Shown: positions 18,688 to 28,136, counted from the first letter of the stretch. The stretch is DNA of 37,133 nt from Klebsiella pneumoniae (GCA_945860725.1 CAMAQZ010000016.1:1-37133); one strand, 5' to 3'. Made by a program: numbers and translations. The notes: generated by a model from the sequence alone, not told the origin.

Positions 18688-20217
18688 ATGACCGTCATTT
18701 CGCAGCAGCACTTCATCGAGAGCGTCGCCGACGCCCTGCAGTACATCTCCTACTACCATCCGATGGACTACATCGAATCTTTGGGCCGTGCGTACGAACT
18801 CGAGGAATCCCCGGCGGCCAAGGATGCGATCGCACAGATCCTCACCAACTCGCGCATGTGCGCGGAAGGCCATCGCCCGATCTGCCAGGACACCGGCATC
18901 GTGGTGGCGTTCGTGAAGGTGGGCATGGGCGTGCGCTGGGACGCGACGCTGACCTTGCAGCAGATGGTCGACGAGGGCGTGCGCAGGGCTTATCTGGATC
19001 CGGATAACAAGCTGCGCGCCAGCATCGTCGCCGACCCCGCCTTCACGCGCCGCAACACCCGTGACAACACGCCCGCGGTGGTGCATGTCGAACTGGTCGA
19101 AGGCGGAACCGTCGAGGTGGCCGTTTCGGCCAAAGGCGGCGGCTCTGAGAACAAGGCTAAGTTCGCGATGCTCAACCCCTCCGATTCCATCGTCGATTGG
19201 GTGCTACAGACCGTGCCAACCATGGGCGCCGGCTGGTGTCCGCCCGGCATGCTCGGCATCGGTATCGGTGGTTCGGCCGAGAAGGCGATGGTCCTCGCGA
19301 AGGAATCGTTGATGGAGTCGATCGACATGGCCGATCTCAAGGCGCGCGGTCCCAAGACCCCGCTCGAGGCGCTGCGCATCGAGCTTTACGACAAGGTCAA
19401 CGCGCTCGGTATCGGTGCGCAGGGGCTCGGCGGGCTCGCCACCGTACTCGACGTAAAGATCCTCGACTACCCAACCCATGCGGCCTCGAAACCCATCGCC
19501 ATGATCCCAAACTGCGCGGCCACGCGGCATGTTCACTTCACGCTCGACGGCAGCGGTCCGGCGCGGCTCGATCCGCCCGACCTCACCCGCTGGCCCAAGG
19601 TCAACTGGAGACCTTCACCCGAGGCGCGCCGCGTCGATCTAGATTCTTTGACACCGGAGCAAGTGTCAGCCTGGAAGCCAGGTGAGCGTCTGCTGCTGAA
19701 CGGTCGCATGCTCACCGGCCGCGACGCCGCCCACAAGCGCATCGCCGACCTCTTCGCCCGCGGCGAGGACCTGCCGCCGGGGGTCGATCTTCGCAACCGC
19801 GTCATCTACTACGTCGGCCCGGTCGACCCGGTGCGTGACGAGGTGGTGGGCCCAGCAGGCCCTACCACCGCCACACGCATGGACAAGTTCACCGAGATGA
19901 TGCTCGAGAAGACCGGCCTCATCGCCATGATCGGCAAAGCCGAACGCGGTCCCATCGGCATCGAGGCCATCCGCAAGCACAGGGCCGCCTACCTGATGGC
20001 CGTCGGGGGCGCCGCCTATCTCGTCTCCAAGGCGATCCGCGCCTCACGCGTGGTCGCGTTCGAAGACCTCGGCATGGAAGCGATCTATGAGTTCACCGTG
20101 CAGAACATGCCGGTGACCGTGGCGGTCGACGCACGCGGCGAGTCGGTGCACCAGAGCGGTCCCGCTGAATGGGGCGCTAAGATCGCGGCGCGGATCCCGG
20201 TGCGCAGATCGGTGTAG
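18688..20217 (+). CDS. Fumarate hydratase class I (iron-sulfur, single chain)
   Basis: 509 residues, containing both the alpha and beta parts of class I fumarases in one polypeptide, as in E. coli FumA/FumB. The three cluster cysteines are C66 (ICQDTG), C184 (GWCPPG) and C276 (IPNCAATRHVHF). The beta part has LLNGRMLTGRDAAHKR, YVGPVD, GPTTATRMDKF and GKAERG. It hydrates fumarate to malate using an oxygen-sensitive [4Fe-4S] cluster. The gene stands alone after apaH with a 60-bp leader region that contains a GCCGG/CCGGC inverted repeat (18659-18675) and no clear Shine-Dalgarno site. Tartrate dehydratase is a less likely alternative, being usually two subunits. Confidence 0.94.
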   Translation: MTVISQQHFIESVADALQYISYYHPMDYIESLGRAYELEESPAAKDAIAQILTNSRMCAEGHRPICQDTGIVVAFVKVGMGVRWDATLTLQQMVDEGVRRAYLDPDNKLRASIVADPAFTRRNTRDNTPAVVHVELVEGGTVEVAVSAKGGGSENKAKFAMLNPSDSIVDWVLQTVPTMGAGWCPPGMLGIGIGGSAEKAMVLAKESLMESIDMADLKARGPKTPLEALRIELYDKVNALGIGAQGLGGLATVLDVKILDYPTHAASKPIAMIPNCAATRHVHFTLDGSGPARLDPPDLTRWPKVNWRPSPEARRVDLDSLTPEQVSAWKPGERLLLNGRMLTGRDAAHKRIADLFARGEDLPPGVDLRNRVIYYVGPVDPVRDEVVGPAGPTTATRMDKFTEMMLEKTGLIAMIGKAERGPIGIEAIRKHRAAYLMAVGGAAYLVSKAIRASRVVAFEDLGMEAIYEFTVQNMPVTVAVDARGESVHQSGPAEWGAKIAARIPVRRSV

Positions 20218-20273
20218 ATGCGGGCCTCGCGGCAGATGCGCCGGATCGAGCCGAAGCCGGTTGATCGGACTTG

Positions 20274-20286
20274 CGGCGGTGCGCCG
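20274..20286. terminator. Short GC hairpin between convergent fumarase and bcp
   Basis: CGGCG (20274-20278), GTG loop, CGCCG (20282-20286) lies directly after the bcp stop on the minus strand and 56 nt after the fumarase stop on the plus strand. The plus-strand sequence after it is TTCA, with no real T-run. It is a weak candidate for a shared transcription stop in the 70-bp convergent gap, which otherwise shows nothing. Confidence 0.25.
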
Positions 20287-20287
20287 T

Positions 20288-20866
20288 TCAGCTGACCTTG
20301 GCGAGAGGCGCCGCCTTCAGGCGCTTGATCTCGGCCAATACGAGCTCGGCATGGCCGTCGGCGTCGACCTTCTCGAAATGACCGGCCACCCGTCCCTGCG
20401 GGTCAATGATGAAGGTATCGCGGCGCGAGTACTCCACCATGCCGAGCAGGCTGGTGAGCACGCCGTAGGACTTGGAGACCGCCTTGGTGGGATCCGCCAA
20501 CACTGAGAACGGCAAGCTGTGCTCCTTGGCGAATGCTTTCTTCGATGCGGCATCATCGACGCTGACACCGAGGATCACGGCGCTCTCACGGCGGAAAGCG
20601 AAGATGTTGTCACGCAGACCGCAAGCCTGACTCGTGCAGCCTGGGGTCCCGTCCTTCGGATAGAAATACAACACCACCCACTTGCCGCGCTGGGACTGCA
20701 GCGTGACCCAATCACCGTTCTGGTCCTGCAAACGGAAATCCGGCGCCGGGACCCCGACCTTGGGCGAGGCCGCCAGTGCGGGCCAGGCCAGCAGCGCGAC
20801 TGCGACCCACAGGGCCGCTGACCACGCGAGGACCAGGGGGGAGGACAGGGCTCGGACCGTGCGCAT
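20288..20866 (-). CDS. bcp: Bcp/PrxQ-type peroxiredoxin with signal peptide
   Basis: 192 residues from ATG 20866, with GGAG 8 nt upstream. The first 33 residues form a signal peptide (basic start, long hydrophobic stretch, ALA before the mature part), so the protein is probably exported; classic Bcp is cytoplasmic. The AhpC/TSA thioredoxin fold follows, with peroxidatic C77 in [15 protein letters not shown] and resolving C82 five residues later, the PrxQ pattern. It should reduce hydrogen and alkyl peroxides using a thiol donor. It is divergent from the patatin gene, sharing a 90-bp gap. Confidence 0.92.
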   Translation of the reverse strand: MRTVRALSSPLVLAWSAALWVAVALLAWPALAASPKVGVPAPDFRLQDQNGDWVTLQSQRGKWVVLYFYPKDGTPGCTSQACGLRDNIFAFRRESAVILGVSVDDAASKKAFAKEHSLPFSVLADPTKAVSKSYGVLTSLLGMVEYSRRDTFIIDPQGRVAGHFEKVDADGHAELVLAEIKRLKAAPLAKVS

Positions 20867-20956
20867 GGGAAATTCTCCGGAGTTCAGGTGGCGGGGCGGG
20901 AGGCCGCGCAGACACGCCCTATCATCGCCACGCCCGGGCTGCGGCACAATAGCCCA

Positions 20957-22126
20957 ATGCGCCAGGATCCGATTGACGAGCCGTTGATCGCCTACGACCC
21001 CCAGCCGGCACCACGCAAGACGGCGTTGGTGCTCGCCGGTGGCGGCGCGCGCGCTGCCTATCAGGTCGGGGTCCTGAAAGCGTTGGCGGAGACTTGGCCT
21101 GAGGAACGCCCGCCGTGGGACATCATCGTCGGGACCTCTGCGGGGGCGGTGTGCGCGGCCGTGCTCGCCCATCACGCCGACGATTGGCGCGCAGGCGTGA
21201 GGGCTTTGGAGGAGGTCTGGGGCAACTTCACGGTCTCGCAGGTCTTCGATACCAGCCTCGGCGCGATGCTGGGCGCCGGTGCACGCTGGGTGGCCTCCGC
21301 GTTGTCCGGGGGACGCCTAGCGCAAGCACCGCCCGCCTTGCTCGACAACGGACCCTTACGCCGGTTACTCGCTGAGCGCATCGATTGGGAGCGCATCCGC
21401 AGACATATCGACGCGGGCCATCTGCACGCCCTCGCGTTGGCAGCCACCCCCTACGCCGGCGGCCACCACTGCGTGTTCTTCGAGGCCGCCCCAAGCGTGC
21501 AGCCATGGCAGGGTGTGCGCCGTAACGGCGTCCGTACCCGTCTCGAGCTCGACCATCTCATGGCGAGCTCGGCGATCCCGTTCCTGTTCCCGGCCGTGAA
21601 GCTCGGCGATGTCTACTTCGGGGACGGTGCGATGCGCCAGTTGGCGCCGATCTCCCCCGCCATCAAGCTCGGCGCCGACCGCGTCCTGGTGCTCGGCGTG
21701 CGCGCGGCCGGCAGCGGCGGCACTGAACCCTCGATGGGGCGCGGACGTGCGCCCTCGCCAGGCGAGATCTTCGGCTTCATGCTCGATACGCTGTTCGGCG
21801 ACCACGTCGATGCTGATTTCGAGACGCTGGGCCGCAACAACCTGTCCCTGTCAGCCGCGGCACAACCGATCCCGGGGCTGCGGCGCATCGAGGCCTTGCG
21901 GCTGACGCCGACACGCGACCCGCAGATCGAAGCCGCGCAACATGTCGACGCGCTGCCCCGAACGCTGCGAACCCTGTTCGGGGTCATCGGCGCCCGCGGC
22001 GAGGCGGGCGGCCTGCTCGCCAGCTATCTGTTGTTCGAGTCCGCCTACACCCGCGCGATGATCGAGCAAGGCTACGCGGAGACGATGGCCCAATCACGGC
22101 CGCTGCAGGCGTTCTTGCAGCTCTAG
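20957..22126 (+). CDS. Patatin-like phospholipase
   Basis: 389 residues. It shows the patatin fold: the oxyanion loop [15 protein letters not shown] (about 27-40), the nucleophile in G59-T-S-A-G63 (S61), and the dyad aspartate D223 in YFGDGAMRQ. The C-terminal third (about 290-389) is outside the core and looks helical. There is no signal peptide, so it is probably cytoplasmic or membrane-bound. RssA/YlbK-like bacterial patatins hydrolyse acyl esters of phospholipids; the natural substrate is unknown. ATG 20957 lacks a Shine-Dalgarno site and is preceded at 6 nt by CACAAT, so the mRNA may be leaderless. It is convergent with the VWA gene at 11 bp. Confidence 0.9.
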   Translation: MRQDPIDEPLIAYDPQPAPRKTALVLAGGGARAAYQVGVLKALAETWPEERPPWDIIVGTSAGAVCAAVLAHHADDWRAGVRALEEVWGNFTVSQVFDTSLGAMLGAGARWVASALSGGRLAQAPPALLDNGPLRRLLAERIDWERIRRHIDAGHLHALALAATPYAGGHHCVFFEAAPSVQPWQGVRRNGVRTRLELDHLMASSAIPFLFPAVKLGDVYFGDGAMRQLAPISPAIKLGADRVLVLGVRAAGSGGTEPSMGRGRAPSPGEIFGFMLDTLFGDHVDADFETLGRNNLSLSAAAQPIPGLRRIEALRLTPTRDPQIEAAQHVDALPRTLRTLFGVIGARGEAGGLLASYLLFESAYTRAMIEQGYAETMAQSRPLQAFLQL

Positions 22127-22137
22127 CGCGGCTTTGA

Positions 22138-23334
22138 TCAGAGCGAGGATGGTCCGGGCTGCCGCAGTGCCCTCATCGCCCGATCGAGACCCTCGAGTGT
22201 CAGCGGGAACATCCGGCGACCGACCAGCGTGCGCACCATGCCCACCGACGGCGTCCATTCCCAGCGTTCCTCCGGCTCGGGATTGAGCCAGACGAGACGC
22301 GGGAAATGCGCGGTCAGCCGCTGCATCCAAGCCGCCCCCGATTCGTCGTTCCAATGTTCCACGCTGCCACCGGGCTGGACGATCTCGTGCGGGCTCATGG
22401 TCGCATCACCCACGATGACCACGCGGTAGTCGGCATTAAAGGTGCGCAGCAGCTCCAAGGTGGTGGTACGCGCGGCGTGCCGGCGACGGTTGTCCTGCCA
22501 AAGATGCTCATAGAGGAAATTGTGGAAGTACCAGGACTTCAGGTGCTTGAACTCGCTGCGCGCGGCCGAAAACAGCTCCTCACAGACCCGGACATGGTCA
22601 TCCATCGAACCGCCGATATCGAGCAGCAACAGCACTTTCACCGCATTGCGGCGCTCAGGCACCATCTTGAGATCCAGCCACCCGGCGTTGCGCGCGGTCG
22701 CCTCGATCGTGGCATCGAGATCGAGCTGATCAGCGGCGCCTTCACGCGCGAAGCGCCGCAGACGGCGCAGCGCCATCTTGAGGTTGCGTGTGCCGAGCTC
22801 GCGGCGATCGTCGAGATTACGGTACTCGCGGGCTTCCCAGACCTTCACGGCACGGCGTTGGCGCGCGCCCTGCGAACCGATGCGTACACCCTCGGGATTG
22901 AAGCCCCCGGAGCCGAACGGTGAGGTGCCGTTGGTGCCAATCCACTTGTTACCACCCTCATGCCGCTCTTTCTGTTCGGCCAAGCGCTCGCGCAAGGTCT
23001 CAAGCAGCTTGTCCCAACCGCCGAGGGACTCGACCTTCCGCCGCTCCTCTTCGGTGAAGAGCCGCTCCGCGAGCGATTTGAGCCAGTCAGGCGGCACATC
23101 GGCGAGCAGCGCTGCGAACGCCCGCTCCGCACCTGCGAAGTGTTCGGCGAAGACGCGGTCGTAGCGGTCGAAGTGCCGCTCGTCCTTCACGAGCGCCATC
23201 CGCCCCAACCAGTAGAACTCCTGCGCCGAGAGCGCGGCGACACGGGCCTCGAGCGCACTCAACAAGGACAGCAACTCGGTCACCGACGCCGGCACGCCCG
23301 CCTCGCGCAAGCCGAGGAAGAAGCGCACCAACAC
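22138..23334 (-). CDS. VWA domain protein, CoxE-like partner of MoxR ATPase
   Basis: 398 residues from GTG 23334, 2 bp after the moxR stop; the start is uncertain (GTG 23328 or a CTG at 23340 overlapping the stop are alternatives). The N-terminal half is helical and charged, with FFLGLREAGVPASVTELL at the front. The von Willebrand A domain begins near residue 230. Its MIDAS-like motif is D239-I-G-G-S243-M, lacking the first serine of D-x-S-x-S, while a later D-A-T-M is present. MoxR/VWA pairs act as chaperone-like systems that load metals or assemble enzymes; no target is proven here. It is the last gene of the pyk-acylase-moxR-vwa unit. Confidence 0.86.
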   Translation of the reverse strand: MLVRFFLGLREAGVPASVTELLSLLSALEARVAALSAQEFYWLGRMALVKDERHFDRYDRVFAEHFAGAERAFAALLADVPPDWLKSLAERLFTEEERRKVESLGGWDKLLETLRERLAEQKERHEGGNKWIGTNGTSPFGSGGFNPEGVRIGSQGARQRRAVKVWEAREYRNLDDRRELGTRNLKMALRRLRRFAREGAADQLDLDATIEATARNAGWLDLKMVPERRNAVKVLLLLDIGGSMDDHVRVCEELFSAARSEFKHLKSWYFHNFLYEHLWQDNRRRHAARTTTLELLRTFNADYRVVIVGDATMSPHEIVQPGGSVEHWNDESGAAWMQRLTAHFPRLVWLNPEPEERWEWTPSVGMVRTLVGRRMFPLTLEGLDRAMRALRQPGPSSL

Positions 23335-23336
23335 GA

Positions 23337-24185
23337 TCAGCGCGTCCGGCGGTTGAGGAACACCAACTGCTCGAACAGGTGTACATCCTGTTCGTTCTTG
23401 AGCAACGCACCGTAGAGCGGCGGGATCGACTTCTTCGGATCGTCGCCGCGCAGCGCTTCCGGGGGAAGATCCTCGGCGAGCAGCAGCTTGATCCAATCGA
23501 GCAGCTCCGAGGTCGATGGCTTCTTTTTGAGACCAGGCGTCTCGCGCACGCGATAGAAGGCACCGAGCGCCTCGGCGAGCAGCTCACGCTTGAGGCCCGG
23601 ATGGTGGACCTCGACGATCCTCTGCATCGTCTCGGCATCCGGGAACCGGATGTAGTGGAAGAAGCAACGGCGCAGGAAAGCATCCGGCAGCTCTTTCTCA
23701 TTATTGCTGGTGATGATGATCACCGGCCGATGGCGCGCCTTGACGAGCTCGCGGGTCTCGTAGACGTCGAACTCCATGCGGTCGAGCTCTCGCAGAAGAT
23801 CGTTCGGGAACTCGATGTCGGCCTTGTCGATCTCGTCGATCAGGAGCACCGGCGGCTCGGGTGAATCGAACGCCTCCCAGAGCTTGCCGCGCACGATGTA
23901 GTTACGGATGTCGGCGACGCGGGCCTCACCGAGCTGTGAATCTCGCAGACGCGACACCGCGTCGTATTCGTAGAGCCCCTGTTGCGCCTTGCTGGTGGAT
24001 TTCACGTGCCACTCGAAGATCGGTCGGCCGAGCGATGCAGCGACCTCGAGCGCAAGCTGTGTCTTGCCGGTACCGGGCTCTCCCTTGATGAGGAGCGGGC
24101 GGCCGAGCGTGACGGCCGCATTGACCGCCATCTCGAGGTCTGGTGTGGCGATGTAGCGTTGAGTACCGACGAATCTTCCAGTCAT
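23337..24185 (-). CDS. MoxR family AAA+ ATPase
   Basis: 282 residues. Walker A is GEPGTGKT (35-42) and Walker B is LLIDEIDKAD (about 115-124), followed by sensor 1 IITSNNEKELPDAFLRRC with the arginine finger region. A C-terminal helical lid follows, with KKKPSTSELLDWI. These ATPases work with VWA proteins as remodelling or maturation factors. The start overlaps the acylase stop (ATGA), and the VWA gene begins 2 bp after the stop. No signal or membrane segment, so it is cytoplasmic. Confidence 0.92.
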   Translation of the reverse strand: MTGRFVGTQRYIATPDLEMAVNAAVTLGRPLLIKGEPGTGKTQLALEVAASLGRPIFEWHVKSTSKAQQGLYEYDAVSRLRDSQLGEARVADIRNYIVRGKLWEAFDSPEPPVLLIDEIDKADIEFPNDLLRELDRMEFDVYETRELVKARHRPVIIITSNNEKELPDAFLRRCFFHYIRFPDAETMQRIVEVHHPGLKRELLAEALGAFYRVRETPGLKKKPSTSELLDWIKLLLAEDLPPEALRGDDPKKSIPPLYGALLKNEQDVHLFEQLVFLNRRTR

Positions 24186-26629
24186 GGCGTGCCCTCCCGG
24201 GCGGCTTGCAGCGTCAAAGTATGTGCCACGGGTCCCGGCAACAGCGGGCGCGGTCGGCCGAGCGCCCAGTCGTCGAACCCCGCACGGTAGAACGGCGAGA
24301 GCGGGTGTCCTGCCTGCCCGCCCGGCATGTGCAGATAGCCCTCGGACTCGCGCCCCGGCGAGACAGCGAAGCGCTCGGACGCCCCGAAGGACGGTCCGGC
24401 CACCCGCGGCAGATCGTCATCGCCCGACAGCGGCACTGCCGGCATGTCTAGCCAGGTGCCGAATCGACCGAGCGAGGCCGAAAGCGGATGACGGATGCGG
24501 GCCGTATTGCCTGCGCCCCAAGTGCAACGCTCGAAACGCCCGCACTGCTCCTCCACACCCGCGATCACCGCATCGGCGCGGGCCAGCAGGAACGAGCGCC
24601 AATCCGCATGCTCGGCGGTCAGCAGGTGCGCAGGCTGTTCGGTCACCAGCCGCCAGAGCGAGCCCTCGAACAGCGCCACCGGTCGCGTACCCGCTGCGAT
24701 ACCGAGGGCGCCGGTGAGCATCCCCCACACGACATCCCGGGTGTCGTTGCGGAACTCCCTCACCAATCGGTAACCGACCGACTCCGGCGCCGCACGCGCG
24801 GTCCAGCCTGCGACCCACCGGCGCAGTTCGGCACGCTTGGGCTGGTTGCGCACCGCATCCTCATCGAGTGTGGCGAGTAACAGCCGTTGCCAACGCTCGA
24901 GGAAGAGTGCGCGGTCATCGAGCTGGATGGCGAGCATGTCAGCAGGCGTCGCCTTGCCGCTGATCGCCAGCAATCCATCGCGGATCTGCCGCACACGCGC
25001 ACCGTGCTCGTAGCCCATGCCGCTCTCGGTCTCGTCGTTGCCGAGCACGCGCTCCATCTCACCCTCGATCTGCCGCGCGTTGCCGCTCCACAGCCGGCCG
25101 GCCTCGGGATCGAGGATGCGCGGAACCTGCGCGGCTTCGAGCCAAGCGATCGGTCGCGGCGTCTCAGGCCCACGGTCGCCCTGCGGGATACGGCCGACGA
25201 TCGTCCAAGCGATGCGGCCCTCACGATCGCCGATCAGCAGGTTCTGGTGCGGGATACCGACCGAGGGCACCATGGCCAATGCCTCGGGTACAGAGCGCAC
25301 CCGTTGCAGATCCAGGCTGCCGAGCGTCGTGGCGCCCGGCTCGGTCGCAAGCCAGCGCGCGAGCCAGCAAATCTCCCCGGTACCCGCCGGTCCCGGCTCT
25401 CGTTTCACGAGCACGCCGAGCGGCGATTCGCGCACCACCTCGATGACCGGGTCGCCACGCAACACCTCGATGCGTTCGCGGCTGACCTTGAAACGCTGCT
25501 CCCCGGTGCTGGTGTAGTAGAGGTCGGACTGCGGGTCGCAGCTGTATCCGCGTACATCGACCCAGTCCCCGTAGCTGTTGGTGAACGACCACGCGACATG
25601 ACCGTTCGAACCTGCGACCAACGCCGGCACGCCGGGCAGCGTTACGCCGTTGAGTTCGGGAAGATCGCCACTCGTGGTCTGCAGGCGTGCGCGATACCAG
25701 ACAGTCGGCACGCGCAATCCGAGGTGCATATCGCCCGCGACCAACGCCGCGCCGCTCTGGGTGTGCGCGCCGCCGACCACCCAGGCGTTGCTGCCCGGCT
25801 TGCTCGGCGAGGGCGACGCCGCCTCGCCTGCCCGCTCGGAGCGCAGATCGAGCTGCTCGGGTGAGGGCACCGGTGGTGCATCAGCCGGTGCCGGCACCCA
25901 CACTCCGCCCACGGACTCGGGGAGGTTCGGCGCGTCCCACTCATCGCCGCGCGGATAAAGGAAGCGTGTGACGCTCGCGGCTAGGCTGGCATCCGCTTCG
26001 GCTCGCGAGGTGACGGTGGCCCGTTGCTCGAGGCGCGCGACCACCGCGCGTCGCGACAAGTCGCTGCCGACATCGGCGTACTGCAGCTGCCACCACATGG
26101 CATGCACGACGAGGATGGAGTCTTCCGGCCGCCACGGCTGCGGCGTGGCGCGCAGCAGGATGTATTCCCAAGGCCTGACGCGCAGGCTTTCGAGCCCGCG
26201 GTTCACGCCGCGCGTGTAGGCCTCGAGTACGGCACGCTGCGCCGGTGTCGCGTCAGCGACGACGCCCTTGGCGACGCGCCGGAAACGGAACGGACGCGCC
26301 TTGCGATCCTGCGCCAGCATCTGTTCACCCAGCAAAGCCGACAATTCACCCGAGGAGAGGCGCCGGGAGAGGTCCATCTGGAAGAAGCGGTCTTGGGCAT
26401 GGGCGAATCCGAGCCCGTAGGCGACCGCTGCCATGTCTGCACCACGCACCGTGGTCGCACCACCCGCGTCACGCTCGATCACGACTTCGGCGTCCGGCGC
26501 GCCCGCCGCCGCCGCCACCTCGCCATCGAGTTGCGGTAGCGAGCTTCGCAACAGCCAGCCGCCGAAGAGGAACGCCAACAACGCCACGGTGGCGATGGTG
26601 GCCAGCAAGCCACCCAGCAGACGCTTCAT
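24182..26629 (-). CDS. Penicillin acylase family protein (S45 Ntn-hydrolase)
   Basis: 815 residues. An N-terminal hydrophobic segment (about 5-27) is a signal or membrane anchor, so the enzyme is likely periplasmic. The alpha part includes YGLGFAHAQDRFFQMDLSRR (about 71-90). The beta part begins at S280 in GSNAWVVGG, the expected self-processing site between G279 and S280 that exposes the catalytic N-terminal serine. Later landmarks are VAGSNGHVAWSFTN and RIAWTIVGRIP. The family cleaves amide bonds in beta-lactams, acyl-homoserine lactones or other N-acyl compounds; this substrate is unknown. ATG 26629 overlaps the pyk stop (ATGA) and its own stop overlaps moxR, so the protein is made from the pyk message. 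Confidence 0.91.
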   Translation of the reverse strand: MKRLLGGLLATIATVALLAFLFGGWLLRSSLPQLDGEVAAAAGAPDAEVVIERDAGGATTVRGADMAAVAYGLGFAHAQDRFFQMDLSRRLSSGELSALLGEQMLAQDRKARPFRFRRVAKGVVADATPAQRAVLEAYTRGVNRGLESLRVRPWEYILLRATPQPWRPEDSILVVHAMWWQLQYADVGSDLSRRAVVARLEQRATVTSRAEADASLAASVTRFLYPRGDEWDAPNLPESVGGVWVPAPADAPPVPSPEQLDLRSERAGEAASPSPSKPGSNAWVVGGAHTQSGAALVAGDMHLGLRVPTVWYRARLQTTSGDLPELNGVTLPGVPALVAGSNGHVAWSFTNSYGDWVDVRGYSCDPQSDLYYTSTGEQRFKVSRERIEVLRGDPVIEVVRESPLGVLVKREPGPAGTGEICWLARWLATEPGATTLGSLDLQRVRSVPEALAMVPSVGIPHQNLLIGDREGRIAWTIVGRIPQGDRGPETPRPIAWLEAAQVPRILDPEAGRLWSGNARQIEGEMERVLGNDETESGMGYEHGARVRQIRDGLLAISGKATPADMLAIQLDDRALFLERWQRLLLATLDEDAVRNQPKRAELRRWVAGWTARAAPESVGYRLVREFRNDTRDVVWGMLTGALGIAAGTRPVALFEGSLWRLVTEQPAHLLTAEHADWRSFLLARADAVIAGVEEQCGRFERCTWGAGNTARIRHPLSASLGRFGTWLDMPAVPLSGDDDLPRVAGPSFGASERFAVSPGRESEGYLHMPGGQAGHPLSPFYRAGFDDWALGRPRPLLPGPVAHTLTLQAAREGTP

Positions 26630-28062
26630 GGCCGTCTCACCTGCACGATCTGCAGAGAATTCGTTCCGCCCTGGACCCCGGTCAACTCGCCTTTGGTGAG
26701 GATCACGAGATCCCCCTCATCGACGAGCTGCTGGTCGAGGAGCATGGCAAACACACGATCGTGCAGCGCCACCGGGTCACCGGGTGTCACATCGAAGGTG
26801 ATCGGCTGCACACCGCGATAGAGCGTCACGCGCCGACGCGTGCGATCGTGGCGCGTGAAGGCGTAGATGGGGATATCCGAGCGCAGCCGTGACATCCACA
26901 GCGTCGTGGCGCCGCTCTCGGTGAGCGCGACGATGGCGCGCACGCTCATGTGGTTGGCGGTATACATGACCGCGTTCGCGATAGCTTCCTCGGTGTACGT
27001 GAAGATCACTCCGGCACGCTCGCGCGGCCGATGCTGTGTGATCTGATAGGACTCCGCACCCACGATGACATCCGCCATCGCGGCCACCGCCTTCACCGGG
27101 TGCTTGCCGGCAGCGGTCTCAGCCGACAGCATCACCGCGTCCGTGCCGTCCATCACCGCGTTGGCGACGTCGCTGACCTCAGCGCGGGTCGGGACGGGGC
27201 TGTGGATCATGGACTCCATCATCTGGGTCGCCGTGATGACGACCCGGTTGCGATGCCGCGCCTGTCGGATGATATTCTTCTGCAGGCCAGTCAACGCGGC
27301 GTAGCCCATCTCGACGCCGAGATCGCCGCGCGCCACCATCAGCGCGTCCGCGGCATCAATGATACCCGTGAGCTGCGCGACCGCCTCGTGCCGTTCGATC
27401 TTGGCGACGATGCGCACGTCGCCGCCACCGGCTTCGCGCAGCAGCCGACGCGCAAGATGGATGTCATCTGCATCGCGGACGAACGACAGTGCCACGTAGT
27501 CGGCGCCCTGCGCCGCGACGAAGTGGATGTCCTCGCGGTCCTTGTCGGTGAGCGCCGGCGCCGAGATGCCGCCGCCCTTTCGGTTCACACCTTTGCGGTT
27601 CGAGAGTTCGCCGCCGACGGCGACGCGGGTGCGGATGCGGCTGCCCCGCACCTCGAGCACCTCGAGCACGAGCAGCCCATCGTTGAGCAGCAAAGTATCG
27701 CCGGCGACGACGTCGACAGTCAGTTCCTTGTAGGCCACGCCGACCGAATCGATTGTGCCCGCGGTCGGGTCGAGTGCGGTGTCGAGCGTGAACTCGGCAC
27801 CCTCGATGAGCTGCACCCGACCTTCAACGAAGCTCTCGATGCGGATCTTGGGGCCGGCGAGATCGAACAGAGCGCCCACGCAGCGACCCGAGCGCGCCGC
27901 GGCCTCACGCAGCTTGCCCAAGCGGAGCAGGTGGTCGGCTTGGGAGCCGTGGGAGAGGTTGATGCGGGCGACATCGAGACCGGCACGGCACATCTCGAAA
28001 AGGACATCATCATCGTCGGTAGCAGGCCCGAGGGTGGCTACGATCTTGGTACGGCGTTGCAT
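26626..28062 (-). CDS. pyk: Pyruvate kinase
   Basis: 478 residues, full length for the family. The N-terminus RRTKIVATLGPAT, the INLSHGS loop, the substrate-binding MVARGDLGVEMG and the following ATQMMESMI are all intact. It converts phosphoenolpyruvate and ADP to pyruvate and ATP. The gene follows tkt-gap-pgk on the same strand after a 74-bp gap that has its own promoter-like sequence (TTGAGC, 17 bp, CACAAT). The CACAAT ends 6 nt before the ATG and there is no Shine-Dalgarno site, so translation may be leaderless. In many relatives a fructose-bisphosphate aldolase gene follows; here an acylase does. Confidence 0.96.
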   Translation of the reverse strand: MQRRTKIVATLGPATDDDDVLFEMCRAGLDVARINLSHGSQADHLLRLGKLREAAARSGRCVGALFDLAGPKIRIESFVEGRVQLIEGAEFTLDTALDPTAGTIDSVGVAYKELTVDVVAGDTLLLNDGLLVLEVLEVRGSRIRTRVAVGGELSNRKGVNRKGGGISAPALTDKDREDIHFVAAQGADYVALSFVRDADDIHLARRLLREAGGGDVRIVAKIERHEAVAQLTGIIDAADALMVARGDLGVEMGYAALTGLQKNIIRQARHRNRVVITATQMMESMIHSPVPTRAEVSDVANAVMDGTDAVMLSAETAAGKHPVKAVAAMADVIVGAESYQITQHRPRERAGVIFTYTEEAIANAVMYTANHMSVRAIVALTESGATTLWMSRLRSDIPIYAFTRHDRTRRRVTLYRGVQPITFDVTPGDPVALHDRVFAMLLDQQLVDEGDLVILTKGELTGVQGGTNSLQIVQVRRP

Positions 28063-28068
28063 GGCACC

Positions 28069-28097
28069 ATTGTGGGGCCGGAAGCCGCAGCGCTCAA
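28069..28097 (-). promoter_or_regulatory. Putative pyk promoter
   Basis: On the minus strand, TTGAGC (28097-28092) and CACAAT (28074-28069) are separated by 17 bp, the ideal sigma-70 spacing. The predicted start falls at or within a base of the pyk ATG (28062), implying a leaderless transcript. The rest of the 74-bp gap holds a weak CCTG/CAGG stem and an AT-rich stretch next to the pgk stop. Confidence 0.5.
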
Positions 28098-28136
28098 CTT
28101 ACTTGCTCGCTAAGGCCTGCTTTTCAGGTATTAATT

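Noticed and set aside
26950-28113. 387-residue plus-strand frame over pyk
   Set aside because: Antisense of a complete pyruvate kinase gene; no recognisable domain.
28098-28136. Rho-independent terminator between pgk and pyk
   Set aside because: The CCTG/CAGG stem is only 4 bp, and the AT-rich stretch lies on the wrong side for the transcribed strand.
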